A model generated the notes under the pieces. It made no database searches. It saw only the letters and a list, made by a program, of their open reading frames with translations, and was not told the origin of the DNA. A stretch of 64,000 bases of DNA from positions 23,410,001 to 23,474,000 of the forward strand of contig CM073596.1 in NCBI GenBank assembly GCA_037074705.1. The letters run 5' to 3'. Below are positions 1-10,499 of this stretch, in pieces (position 1 is the stretch's first letter; each line of letters begins with the position of its first letter). The stretch comes from Zhengitettix transpicula. Its lineage: Eukaryota; Arthropoda; Insecta; Orthoptera; Tetrigidae. A program made the position numbers and the translations under genes.

Positions 1-288
1 ATCAAGTGTCTTCAAGAACATTGTAGAGGCCTAATTCAGGCATTTTAATTATCAGAAGTCAATTCATAGTCAATAAAGTTGTTTGTGGTTAATAATAATT
101 GCCTATTCACAATTTAGATGTGAACCATTTTTTACAAGAAACAAAACTGGCTTATACAAGCAACTATTGATAACACACATTTAGAGAGTATAATAAATGA
201 TAATTTTCAGGTACAGTATTATAATTTCTGTACAATTATTTACTTAATCTATTACCTCAAAATGAAAAAAGTTACGTCTGATTAAAAA

Positions 289-461
289 TAATGAATAAGA
301 AAGATCGTCAATACAGACAAAGAAGGGGTAATATAAATACCACACAATGTTTCTGGGCTCTTCTTAGCACCTGACGAAAGGGACAAGGATCCCAGAAACG
401 TTGTGTGGTATTTATATTACCTCTTTTTTGTCTGTATTGGCTATCTTTCTTATTCATTATT
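289..461. repeat. Foldback element, family A copy 1, with a hammerhead-like core
   Basis: Two arms of about 70 bases (289-357 and 391-461) are near-perfect inverted copies. Each contains AATATAAATACCACACAA or its complement. The 33-base centre plus the start of the right arm reads CTGACGA (371-377), a GGGA/TCCC hairpin, then GAAAC (395-399). That order resembles the catalytic core of a hammerhead ribozyme. The words ATTACCTCAAAA at 251-262 and 459-470 form a direct repeat around the element, but 26 extra bases on the left make it a doubtful target duplication. A second member of the family lies at 54270-54440. It sits downstream of the minus-strand gene ending at 745. Confidence 0.75.
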
Positions 462-744
462 ACCTCAAAAGTTCAACTTCTTTATAAGTGTATGAAAAAA
501 TAGTACGTTCATTGATACTTACACACAATTAATAAATCGGTGCATTAGAAGGCCTGACAATGCACTTTTGTTGGGCATTATAATTTTGGACCACTCAATA
601 GGTCCATTATCATTACCTAACCTGAAAAAATGAGGGCAGTTCATTGATTGTCTCAAATTATAGAATGTCAAATTAAAAAGAAATGTTGCTTTACAATAAA
701 ATTAAATCATGAAAAAACTTTACATGAAAGCACAATTTATAAAA

Positions 745-882
745 TTACATTTCAAGACAGAAGTCAGTCTCTGGTACATATTTGCCTTTAGTGGTTGGTG
801 ACATCCTATTATTGTATACATCAGGGTTAAACAATCCATCATCAAGATTGTTTTTTACTTGGGGTAGTTTGAAAAATGCTCC
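745..882 (-). CDS. Last coding exon of a small unrecognised host gene
   Basis: On the minus strand a pyrimidine-rich acceptor (TTTTATTTCAG) is followed by an open frame of 45 codons and a TAA at 745-747. It begins GAFFKLPQ and ends KYVPETDFCLEM. It joins in phase 0 to the exon at 7421-7534, which ends CCTGAACAG before a GT donor. Together with the exon at 8132-8227 this gives a protein of about 115 residues: polar, without a signal peptide or membrane segment, with an NVKTEP segment that fits the sumoylation consensus. I do not recognise the family. The clean splice sites, the shared phase and the lack of stops in three separated exons make a real gene likely. The 6.5 kb intron before this exon is full of repeats. 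No clear AATAAA was placed downstream, so the 3' end is unknown. Confidence 0.7.
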   Translation of the reverse strand, partial: GAFFKLPQVKNNLDDGLFNPDVYNNRMSPTTKGKYVPETDFCLEM

Positions 883-1051
883 CTGAAATAAAAGTAATTA
901 ATTTAAAACACTATGTTAATTATTTTGTAAATAAGAAAGCACATACTTATATATATTGTATTGATTACTTTCATTTCTATGGTATAGATTTATGAGCTTC
1001 ATGAATTAAATAAAGTAAAGATATATATATATACATTTATATATAAAACAC

Positions 1052-1240
1052 GTTTAGATAGGAAAGAGAAACAGTAAAGTTGACTTACCTGAAATGAACA
1101 GTTGGTCCAGTCAAGCTGAGGAGTGAAAGATATTAATAAGTTTTCGAGGCTTGGGTCCCTTTCGCCAACTCTACATCTCGACTGGACCAACTGTTGATTT
1201 CAGGTAAATTGACATCTCTGTCTGTCCTTCCTCTCTAAAT
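1052..1240. repeat. Foldback element, family B copy 1
   Basis: Inverted arms centre on ACCTGAAAT...AACAGTTGGTCCAGTC (from about 1087) and its complement ending near 1206. They extend outward into AGGAAAGAGA-like and TCCTCTCT-like ends. The centre on the minus strand reads a CCCAAGCCTCGAAAAC-like string shared with other family B members. It lies in the last intron of the minus-strand gene. Confidence 0.65.
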
Positions 1241-1280
1241 GTATATATAAAATATTAGTAAGGATACGAATCTGTCAAGA

Positions 1281-1542
1281 ATAATTGTGACATTGGTATA
1301 GAAAGGAAAGAGATATATCTTGCGGCTTACCTGAAAGTGAAGTACGGTGTAGTCATAGGGAACTGAAAGTAGTCAATGCACAATTTACAGGTGCATGGAA
1401 TGGTGTAACACTCCTTCCTGAAGAAAGAAGCTGAGTGCATCCAAAAAATTTGAAGAACTACCTTCGGTTCCCTATGGCTACCTGCACTTCACTTTCAGGT
1501 AAGCCACAAGCTATCTCTCTTCCCTTTCCATTCCAATATCAC

Positions 1543-1548
<6 letters not shown>
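1281..1548. repeat. Foldback element, family B copy 2
   Basis: Long inverted arms (about 1281-1372 and 1457-1548) include CTTACCTGAAAGTGAAGT and, in reverse, ACTTCACTTTCAGGTAAG. The outer ends extend to ATAATTGTGA-YATTGG on both sides. The loop carries TGGTGTAACACTCCTTCCTG, a string also found in copy 5 near 8411. The right end abuts a TA microsatellite, a common landing site for repeats in this window. Confidence 0.75.

Positions 1549-1589
<41 letters not shown>
1546..1589. repeat. (TA)n microsatellite
   Basis: About 22 uninterrupted TA units directly after the family B element. Confidence 0.95.
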
Positions 1590-1593
<4 letters not shown>

Positions 1594-1639
1594 TGGGTTG
1601 CAGATAGTGTGTTAAGGCCTGAAGGTCCAATGTCCACTT

Positions 1640-2050
1640 GTTGGACACACAATAGTTCAAATTTTCAGAGGCACTAGCCTTCTTTATTCGGGTTGGGTCT
1701 TCAAGGATGGATGAAAAAGTTGTGGAGATTATAAACTTAATTTGCTGGGAGAGGATGGACTTCTAAAGATGTGGCTTACCTGAATATAAAAGTTGAAATC
1801 TATGGCTGGAGAAAACTTATAAAATTTTTTGAAGTGTTATCTTCCTCCTTCAGCAGGTTAGTTATCCACTCCATTTGATTGCAGATTTGGAAGTGTCAAT
1901 TGAAGACCAGGACTGTGATGAACCATTGTGCAGCGACAACCCCTACACAATAAAGTCACCCATACAACAGACTGACTAATGAAAAACGGAAGTAATACCT
2001 CTGAAATTCTTTTAGTTTGCTCCAACCATGAACTTCAACTTTCATATTCA
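1640..2050. repeat. Family B fragments, including foldback copy 3
   Basis: At 1640-1702 the minus strand repeats the family B centre (AAGAAGGCT...GCCTCTGAAAATTTG). At 1774-1815 CTTACCTGAATATAAAAG begins an arm that is answered by an inverted arm at 2015-2050 (CTTCAACTTTCATATTCA). The space between them holds unrelated AT-rich sequence. So at least one further foldback copy and one partial copy are present. Confidence 0.55.
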
Positions 2051-2689
2051 AAGTCGCACATGTCCATACTCCATTCTGATTTAATGACACCATATGAACA
2101 ATACCAATAAATAATTAAAAATGTTAAACATTTAACAGCCTCAGGGTTAAAATTAATTTAAACATTAACATATTTCATCTTAAAATTTATAAACAATAAA
2201 TTTATAATGTTCACCTGTAAAAATATCAAGCAGTATAAATAAAGTAATCATACAGTACTGTTCATCAATATACACTCATTTTTATTTATAAGATTATTGA
2301 TGGTACATCGACAACAAAAAGTTTAATGTGTTTGTATAAGATGAATTCCCAGAATTATATATCATAGCATTGTAGCATTTTCATTTATTACATGACTCAA
2401 CATGCCCTTCTTTACAGAATACAAATTTAATTTAGTCTATGTTATTAGTTTATATAATTGTACTATTTAAATAGACATAATTATGTTGTACTATTCATTT
2501 TTATTTTCAGCCATTGTGTATCTATTATTTATTCTTTTCTTTATTTATAATAAAAAATCTGCAAAATTGCAAGAATCTTTTGTAAAAGTTATTCTTGTAT
2601 ACAAATATATTTATTTAATAAATAATTTTTAAATTGTAGTTTTTCTCAAGTGGGGTGGTTTAGTTACATTTTTATTTATTACTTGCCCG

Positions 2690-5600
2690 AGATGTCAGTT
2701 ATCAATAACCCCCGACCTGATTCGAATGTAGGTAGCACCAGTTGGCGTTATTTTTATGTACTGCAACTAGACCCCTATCCCTAAATGTGATCACCTCCTA
2801 TTCCGAAGGGGATTGAATTCATTTACCATGAAATAATTTTATTCGACGAATATATCGCCGTTTGAACATGTTCGAAAATTTCCACCCCCGCTATCGAGAG
2901 TTAAACAAAAAGTATTTATTGCACGCAAAATCGGCTGGTTACATTGTTTAAAAATTTCTACCCCCGCCCAGGTTCACTCCCACCACCATGCGCTACTCAG
3001 CGACATCCATAACCCCCGTACTGACTCAAATGTCGGTCTATTCACGTTATTTTCATGTAACGCTCTACCAAACTCCACCCCTAAGTTTGCTTCACTCCCA
3101 TGCCAATAGGGGGTGAAATTATACACAGATAATATCTAACGAAATATTATGAATTTAAATGACACCTGAAAATATGTATTGGACCCAAATATCGGCCGAT
3201 AAACCTGTTTTAAACTTTGCACCCTCGTTCAGCCCGTGGGGATTACACTGTAATTCTAATGCCATAATTAATCTCAGCGACATCCATAACCTTGATTTGA
3301 CTCGAATCTCGGTTGTTTTATCTCTTTTTATATGTAACGCCCCTCCACCCCCACCCCTAAGCGTGCTCGCCTCCCATCTCCAAAGGAATTAAAAATTTCA
3401 TAAACAAATAAACAAAAAATATCAATCTAATTAATCATGAAAAAAATTATTCAACGCAAATATCGGCAGTGTATACATGTTTCAAAATATTCACCACGTC
3501 CATCCCCGAACCAAGGGGCTAAATGGTAAATTGAATGTCTTAATTATACTCAGCGAAATCATTAACCCTAGATTTGACTCCATTCTAGGTTGTTCCGCGT
3601 TATTTTTTTTGTAACGCCCCTCCAACCCCACCCCTAAGGGTGCTCCTTTCCCGTGCTGTAAGGGGTTGAAATTATTCACAGGCAACATGTAGAGAAATAT
3701 TATGAATCTCATTGTGTCCGAAATATATTTCTTCGACGCAAAAGTCGGCCGGTTAACACGTTTCAAAATATCACCCCCACCCACCTCTGCCCAGCCCCTG
3801 TCACCACCGCCCTACCCCACGCGCTACTCAGGTTTTCATAAATAAACTCAGTGACATCGAATAACTTCGATTTGCCTCGAATCTCGGTTATTTTCGCGTT
3901 ATTTTCTTGAAACATCCCTTCACCCCAGCACTAAGCGTCCTCCCTTCTCATGCCGAAAGGTGTTGAAATTATACACAAACATCATAGGTAGAAATACTGT
4001 CAATGTCATCCATCTATAACAAATATTTATTCCAAACAAACATCAACAGTTAAACATGTTTGAAAATTGACACCCCCACCAACCTCTCGTTGGGGCAGTT
4101 AAACGGTATGTCTAATGTCATAATTAAACTCATTGACAACCATAACCCTGGATTTGACTCCAATCTCGATTGTTTTGGGGTAATTTTTATGTAATTCCAC
4201 TCCACCCCTACCCCTAAGGGAGCTCTTCTCCCAATTCTGTAAGGAGTTGAAATTACACATGAATAGCATGAAGAGAAATTTTATGAATCTCATAGTTCCA
4301 GAAATATATTTATTCGATGCAAAATTCGGCCGGTTAACTTATTTTAAAACTTTCACCCCCACCCCCGACTCTACTTAAATCCTCCCACTCCAGCTGAACC
4401 CCGCACGTTACCCAGATAATCATAAATGAACTCAGCGAAATCCATTACCTTTGATTTGACTAGAATCTTGGTTGTTAACTATGTTATTTTCTTGTAACCC
4501 CCCCATCACCCCACCCATAAGTGTGCTTTCCCCTCATGCTGCAAGTGGTTAAAATTTTACAAACACAACATCGGTAGAAATACTATAAACCTAATTAACT
4601 CTCAAAAATATTTATCCCACACAAATATTGACCGTTTAACATGTTTGAAAAATTTCAACCCCGTCGTTTTCATAGCCTATAGAATGTCATTATTAAACTC
4701 AGCGACATCCTTAACTCTGGATTTGACTATAATCTCGTTTGCATCGCGTTATTTTCTTGTAATGCCCATCCTCCCCCACCCCAAAAAGGGTTGAAATTAT
4801 ACTCAGATGACATCAGTAGAAACACTATTATTCTCTTTGACCACTAAAAATATTTATCCGACTCAAATATCGGTTGTCATAAAATGTTAGAATATTTCAA
4901 CTCTCATCCCTAAGCGTGCACCCTTCTCACACTGAAAGGAGTTTAAATTTTATAAAAAACATTGGTAGAAATAATATCAACGTCAATGACTATGTCATTT
5001 ATTTATTCCACAATAATATCGACGATTTAACATGTCGAAAAATTCCACACAGTCCATTCCCGGCCCTGGGGATTAAACGGCCAATTGAATGTCATAATCA
5101 AACTCAGTGGCATCCACAACCCTAGATTCAACTCCAATTTCCATTGCTTTTTCGTTATTTTTATGTAATTCCACTCCACTCCAACCCCTAAAGGGAGTTC
5201 CCCTCCCACTCCTGAATGGGGTTGAAATTAAACACGGATAACATATAGAGAAATTTGATTAATTTAATTGATTCTGAAATATATTTATGCGACGCAAAAA
5301 ACTGCCGGTCAACATATTTTTAGATTTCTAACACTCGCCCACCACCACCTAACTCCTCCCACCCCAGCTCACCCCTCGCGAAATTGTCCAGATTGTCATA
5401 AATAAACTCAGGGGCATCCATTACCTTCGATTTAACTCGAATCTAGATTGTTTTCACATTATTTTCTTGTACATTCCCTCCACATCCACCCCAACCATGA
5501 TCCCCCCTCATGCCGCAAGAGGAGTTTAAACTTTACACACACAACATGGGTTGAAATACTGTAAATCTAAATAACCCTGAAAAATATTCATTCAACTCTA

Positions 5601-5960
5601 ATATGGGTCGTGATTTCTTGTTTCAATAATTCTATCCCCGTCCATCTCCACCCCTCGGGAGTACAATTAAACGTCATTATTAAACTCAGCGACGTTCATA
5701 ACCTTGAGTTTGACTCCAATCTCAGTTGTATTTGAGTTATTTTCCTGTAAAGAATCTCCACCCCTCCCATAAGGGTGCTCCTTTCCCATTCTGTTAGGGG
5801 TTGAAATTATCGTTAGAAACACTATGAATGTCTTTGACACCGAAAAATATTTATCCGTCTCTAATATCGATCATTTTAGCATTATGAAATTTTCCACCCC
5901 CACTCCTGGGGGCTGTAAACGTGTCTCACCCTGACAGTGTTTGTCTCCTGATCGCAAAGA
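2690..5960. repeat. Divergent tandem array with about 280-300 bp monomers and a dimeric higher-order unit
   Basis: The phrase CTCAGCGACATCCATAACC recurs in degenerate form near 2998, 3274, 3550, 3846, 4127, 4431, 4697, 5100, 5407 and 5684, and an earlier variant lies near 2700. Two monomer types alternate. Type A has GATTTGACTCGAATCTCGG and follows an ATAAATAAACTCA context. Type B has GATTTGACTCCAATCTC and follows a GTCATAATTAAACTCA context. Same-type spacing is therefore about 570-585 bases. Each monomer also contains a run of ACCCC-type sequence, a GGGGTTGAAATTAT box and AAATATTTAT-CGACGCAAATATCGGC. One type A half-unit is missing between 4697 and 5100. The array lies inside the last intron of the minus-strand gene. 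The short open frames in it have no support as genes. Confidence 0.85.
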
Positions 5961-6055
5961 ACACGTGTACGAAAATTGGTGAAATTTGCTCCACGGGTGT
6001 AGATTTGTATGCGGAACATACATACATACATACACACTGATTTTTATTTATAAGA
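5961..6055 (+). repeat. Retroelement-like 3' tail after the tandem array
   Basis: The string GGTGAAATTTGCTCCACGGG, then GGAACATACATACATACATA and ATTTTTATTTATAAG, has the form of the 3' ends of many insect non-LTR or unclassified elements (a 'query-like' phrase, a GGAACA-CATACA run, then TTTATTTATAAG). A related tail, TCATTTTTATTTATAAG, occurs at about 2276-2292, before the array, in the same orientation. The array may therefore be internal sequence of one element. That is inference. Confidence 0.4.
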
Positions 6056-6399
6056 ATATTTATTTACCTATAGGTGTGTATGTGTACAAGGACACTATAT
6101 CAGATTTGTTTTGTCTATGTTTCTTATATTAAGTATAATGTTTACATTTACTTGTGATGTTATGTAAATTATCTGAATTAAATTGAACTAACAATTTGAC
6201 CATAATTTTGAAAAATAGTACTTATCTTTGACCATGAATGCTATCTACTGTTTCTCTCTTATCTCTTTTTTCTTATCAAGCAAATATATATTACATTTTA
6301 GTTTCATAATTGTATTTTCTAACATTACAATTTGTTTATTTTATTAACTTAAATAACATATACTTACATGCATATATTCAAAAATAAATAACTTATATG

Positions 6400-6625
6400 T
6401 ACAGGACAGAGAGACAGTTAAAGGCTTACCTTAAATTGACATCAGATATCTAACCCTAAATTCAAGGGGTGCTAGTAGGAGTGTATGTGCATATTCCTAG
6501 ATTGTAAGTCATATGTGTATCAAGTTTGGTTGAAATTGATCCATGCATTATGAGAATATGCAGAACATACACAAATAAATGCTTACCTACATTCATACAC
6601 AGAATCACCCATTCCTATTTATTTA
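6400..6625 (+). repeat. Family B fragment followed by a second tail copy
   Basis: 6400-6450 repeats the outer arm of family B (GGACAGAGAGACAG...GGCTTACCT). From about 6515, TCAAGTTTGGTTGAAATTGA, GCAGAACATACACA and CCTATTTATTTATT form a tail of the same type as that at 5961-6055. No coding sequence is seen. Confidence 0.45.
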
Positions 6626-7420
6626 TTATATTCATATATAATATTATCATTTTTTAAATTACATTTTAATATTTAATGGTGCTATTGTGTTTTTAATATC
6701 TTAGTAACTACCTGTGTATAGCCTTTATAGCTGAGCTCGATTGAAACCATTTCTGTTTGTATATTAATTCTATAAACCTAATTTGCACAAAATATCCATT
6801 CTTGAAATTAGGCTATGAAGAATGTGATTTAGTAAATTGTAGGCAAGCCTGTGTTCATGTCTATCCAATAGATAGCAAAAGGTTGGATGAGACTGGGAGT
6901 TGATTAAAGCATCTGCACACTAAATTAAAACTTTTTCAATTTAATTGTTTTATAAATTGTAAATAATTTTTATCCTTGAGACTGTTAAATGGTAATAATT
7001 TTTAATTTGTTACATAACGATCAATATATTGAAATTAACTGACAATATAATATAATGCTTTATGTCTGCATAGTTAAATTAGTTATGATGCACAAAAACA
7101 GATTAAATTTTATTAATTTACCATAATTACATGTTTGTATTCTGTGGACCTTCATAAAGTTTATAAATAATGACATCAAATCAATTTAATTCTTTTTGGC
7201 CTCTTTAGTAATTAATCTTACAATAACTAATTCAGGATAATGCCTATGAATTATTTTCCCTATGTTATAACTTAATTATGATGATAACAATATAAATTAA
7301 AATAACTTTATTGAATACCTTGAGCAAATATAAAATGAATAAAAATGAATGTTTAGCAGCATTGCAACAATTTCAGAAAATTTCTCACTTCATCTATCAA
7401 ATTTTGTAAAATTTAATTAC
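6626..7420. other. Intronic AT-rich sequence
   Basis: Remaining part of the last intron of the minus-strand gene. I see no repeat, RNA or coding signal here. Confidence 0.6.
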
Positions 7421-7534
7421 CTGTTCAGGAACAGGCTGATTTCCTTCAGTATTTCCTGGTTCAGTTTTCACATTGACTTTTGTGTGTTTAGGGTCAGCTA
7501 CAAGAACACTCACTTTTTTAGATTCAAATACAAC
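7421..7534 (-). CDS. Middle coding exon of the small host gene
   Basis: A 114-base exon on the minus strand, flanked by an acceptor (TATTTTTTGTAG) and a donor (CAG/GTAATT). It is open in phase 0 for 38 codons, beginning VVFESKKVSVLVADPKH and ending NQPVPEQ. The segment is rich in charged and polar residues and contains the VKTE sumoylation-type motif near its middle. It fits the phase of both neighbouring exons (745-882 and 8132-8246). A longer open frame on the plus strand across this exon is a shadow. Confidence 0.7.
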
Positions 7535-8131
7535 CTACAAAAAATAAAATTTCATTTGCGAGACTTATCAATAGAAATTATTATAGAAATATTAAACCAT
7601 TATTTTGTAGGTTCTGATGGAATTATTTCAGCATTGTTTAATAATAGAAGTAATTATGTATCTAATGGGTTCATTTAAAATTTTTAATTTATATATCATC
7701 ACAGATAATTTAAAAATGTAAAGAAGTGATACTTAATATATGTTTGAAATTAGAAACTGATAATAACTTAAACAAAATTGTGTGTTTAAGTATGCAGATA
7801 AACTGATTACAGAATACTTCCATAGCTTGAGGGAAAAGAGTATTACCTATATAGTATTTATTTTTGTGTTTGAATTTCTAAATTGCCACTTAATATCCTC
7901 TTGAATGTTAATAAGAGAAAAGGTGACCATAAATACAGTCAAGAAACAATTATATAACTGAAAAAATTTAATATGTTATATTTTGACATTAATGGATATT
8001 TTTACCAAAAAATATAACTTTTAAAAGCCAAAATTTTGTTGAACATAATTGTGGATGCATTAATAGTTATTTATGTTATTAGTTTTCACAATTGATTCAA
8101 TTAATAAGCAATATTTAGAATGTTACAATAC

Positions 8132-8227
8132 CTGGTTAGGCACAATCTTTAGGTTTCCACTTGGAGTGCTGAGGAAAGGAAACTTTCTAATAGTTTCATA
8201 GTTTCCGTTGTTGAGCGACATCTTCAT
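8132..8227 (-). CDS. First coding exon of the small host gene, with the start codon
   Basis: The exon runs from 8246 to 8132 on the minus strand (acceptor TTATTTTCAG, donor CAG/GTATTG). I place the start at the ATG ending at 8227, giving MKMSLNNGNYETIRKFPFL and then STPSGNLKIVPNQ, 32 codons in phase 0 with the next exon. The frame upstream in this exon is open, but it meets a TGA in the candidate first exon at 10421 upward, so this ATG is the first in frame. A second ATG two codons later is the alternative. Nineteen bases of 5' leader (8228-8246) belong to the same exon. The product is unrecognised. Confidence 0.65.
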
Positions 8228-8318
8228 ATTTGGATTTGGCTGCAACCTGAAAATAATCTAGTATATATAGCAAGTAAAGATAATGTGACATTGACAAATG
8301 AATGAACTCATTTGAATA

Positions 8319-8548
8319 GGAAAGAGAGATAGGGAGCAGACAGCTAAACCAAGCTTAACATTTTCAGGTAAGCAACCAACTATATATATATATATATATA
8401 CTGTGCTCAGAATGGTGTAACACTCCTTCCTGAAGAAGGAGGCTGAGAGCCTCTGAAAATTTGAAGAACAACCTTCAGTTCCTTATGGTGACACCACACT
8501 TTCAGGTAAGCCACAACCTACCTCTCTTTCCTTTCCATACCTATATAT
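8319..8548. repeat. Foldback element, family B copy 5
   Basis: Ends AGGAAAGAGAGATAGG and CTCTCTTTCCTTTCC are inverted. The interior has TTTTCAGGTAAG, a TA run (8381-8401), TGGTGTAACACTCCTTCCTG and, at the right, CACTTTCAGGTAAGCCACAA. At 8430-8464 the plus strand reads CTGAAGA, a GAGGC/GCCTC hairpin with loop TGAGA, then TGAAAA, the clearest hammerhead-like core of family B. It lies in the intron between the leader exon and the first coding exon. Confidence 0.7.
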
Positions 8549-10420
8549 ATATATATTTGAGTTACAAATAAAATAAGGAGATTGGATACATACTGTGACA
8601 TGATAATTTGTCGTGAGAGCTGGATGAAATACAATTTATTTATTTCCTTACATGAAGAAGCATATAGCTTGTCAAACTGACTATTTTCACTTCTTCATAT
8701 CTGAAATAGACAATATTTGAAATAATTTGCAACCATAGATATTAAACTAAAAAAGCAAAAAGTATATTGGACTTGTGAAGATTGTAATATATTAGACAAT
8801 ATTATGCCTTACAAGGTCTTAGAATCACTCAATAAAAAACAATTGTGTGCTAATAAGTAAATATTCATTATGTTCAAAAAATTATAGTACTGGTGAAGTA
8901 TGAATATGTCCTATTGCAGGTTCTCTTCTTTATAAAATACTGAGAATTAAAAAGTAAAATTATAAGGTTTACATTCAGTCAAAATATTTAATCAGGTTGG
9001 GAACAAATAAAGATTGGTATTCCAGAATATTGGGAACATTACATTTCAATAGATATTAATGGTCTTAAACTATTTATTACTGATATCATATTTTAAGATA
9101 ACACTAGTATTAGAGCAAAGTCTCTCAAAATGCCTCAACACAGTTAGTAATTGATGCATTCAACCAGTTGTTTTATTGGTTTTCATATCAGGATCTAATT
9201 ATAAAATTAGTTAATGGAATTTTTTATTTGTAATACCTGTGGATAATGAATTTAATTCTGTTAATCCACAATGACAAATAATTGAAGTAATCAAATCATA
9301 AACTAAAGTAGCTAAACCAGCATTACTTCACACAAGCCACAATTTTTATGAGCAATCATTAGTGGAAATACAAACCTTGAGCGTCCAGAATTTTTTTAAT
9401 GTGTCATCATCAGAACAAAGTTGTTTTAAAAATGGAAATAGTTACTCTAAAAACTCACTTTATTCTGTCATTGATGTTATGTATGATATTATGTATGATT
9501 TATGGCCATCTTCTTACAAACAATTCAGAAGTGCACAATTTTAATAGTACAAGTAAGAAATGAACATCTAAGGTGGCAAGAACATTGGTAATTAATACAC
9601 AAACCTATAAAACAACTATTAGTATTTATAATAATTTCCTACTTTTCATCAACTGTTGAGGGATAATACAAACTAGTTCAAAAACTGGGAATAACTACCT
9701 ATTTGCTTTATCACTTCTATTCAGTTCATAATTAGTCAATAATAAGTAGAATTAGTGAGAAATTATGTTAAAGAATAATTTTTAAATGATAAAATAATTG
9801 TAAATAATGAAACGTTATATATTTTTTAAAAATATTTATATTGGACATAGATGAATACTAATACTGTTAATATATTTTTTGTTAAGTGACTTAATTTTTA
9901 TTGCGTTCAGCACACAGAATTATCAGAAACTTGAGTATAAATCATGACCGGAACATAATTTAACACCAAGATACTAGAATGAAGAACTGAAGAGTTATTT
10001 TTAGTTCTACAAAAGTATTATATTTCCCATGGGTTTGGCCGTGGGGCTAAAGGGCTGGTCGGTAGAACCCCTGACTTCTGCTCCCGAACTGCCCTTGTTC
10101 CCATTGAGTCGCATTGAGTAATACGACCGCAGTGAAATAATTATTCATCATTTCCTTCTGAGGACCACAAACGGTTAGAAAGAAAACCGAGATGAAACAG
10201 TGAACACAACAAATAGTTATAGTAGAATCGTTTTGTGAACAAAGCATTGAAATATGTATTTTTTTACTCCTTCACGTTTTGGAAGACGATTTCTCCATTA
10301 GTGATATGGATGGTTGTTAATATATCTGCCGCAGCCGGGTTTTGTATCTGAGATCCTTCGTTATATAGTAAATACTAATAAATTAAAAAATGAGTCTAGT
10401 TTGCATAACTACACACTTAC
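8549..10420. other. First intron of the small host gene
   Basis: AT-rich sequence with no convincing exon. A moderately GC-rich stretch at about 10030-10180 contains no recognisable RNA gene or coding frame. A 60-codon frame at 9362 has no support. Confidence 0.5.
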
Positions 10421-10495
10421 CAGCTCGCTGAGTGTCAACGCGAATCACATAGTCATTACTTCGTAGGACAGCATATCACGAGCCATTTCCCTATA
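10421..10495 (-). other. Candidate non-coding first exon and promoter side of the small host gene
   Basis: On the minus strand a strong donor, GAGCTG/GTAAGTGTG, ends an exon at 10421. In the phase needed for the next exon (8246-8132) this exon has a TGA ten bases after the CG-containing CGCGTTGACAC segment starts, so it should be 5' leader. The upstream limit is a guess from the change to AT-rich sequence. The transcription start cannot be placed from sequence. Confidence 0.45.
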
Positions 10496-10499
10496 ACGC

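Noticed and set aside
3159..5209. Several frames of 60-97 codons on both strands
   Set aside because: They lie in the tandem array and repeat with its period. No splice context or domain.
7349..7678. 109-codon plus-strand frame
   Set aside because: It is antisense to the well-supported exon at 7421-7534 and has a low-complexity, AT-driven composition.
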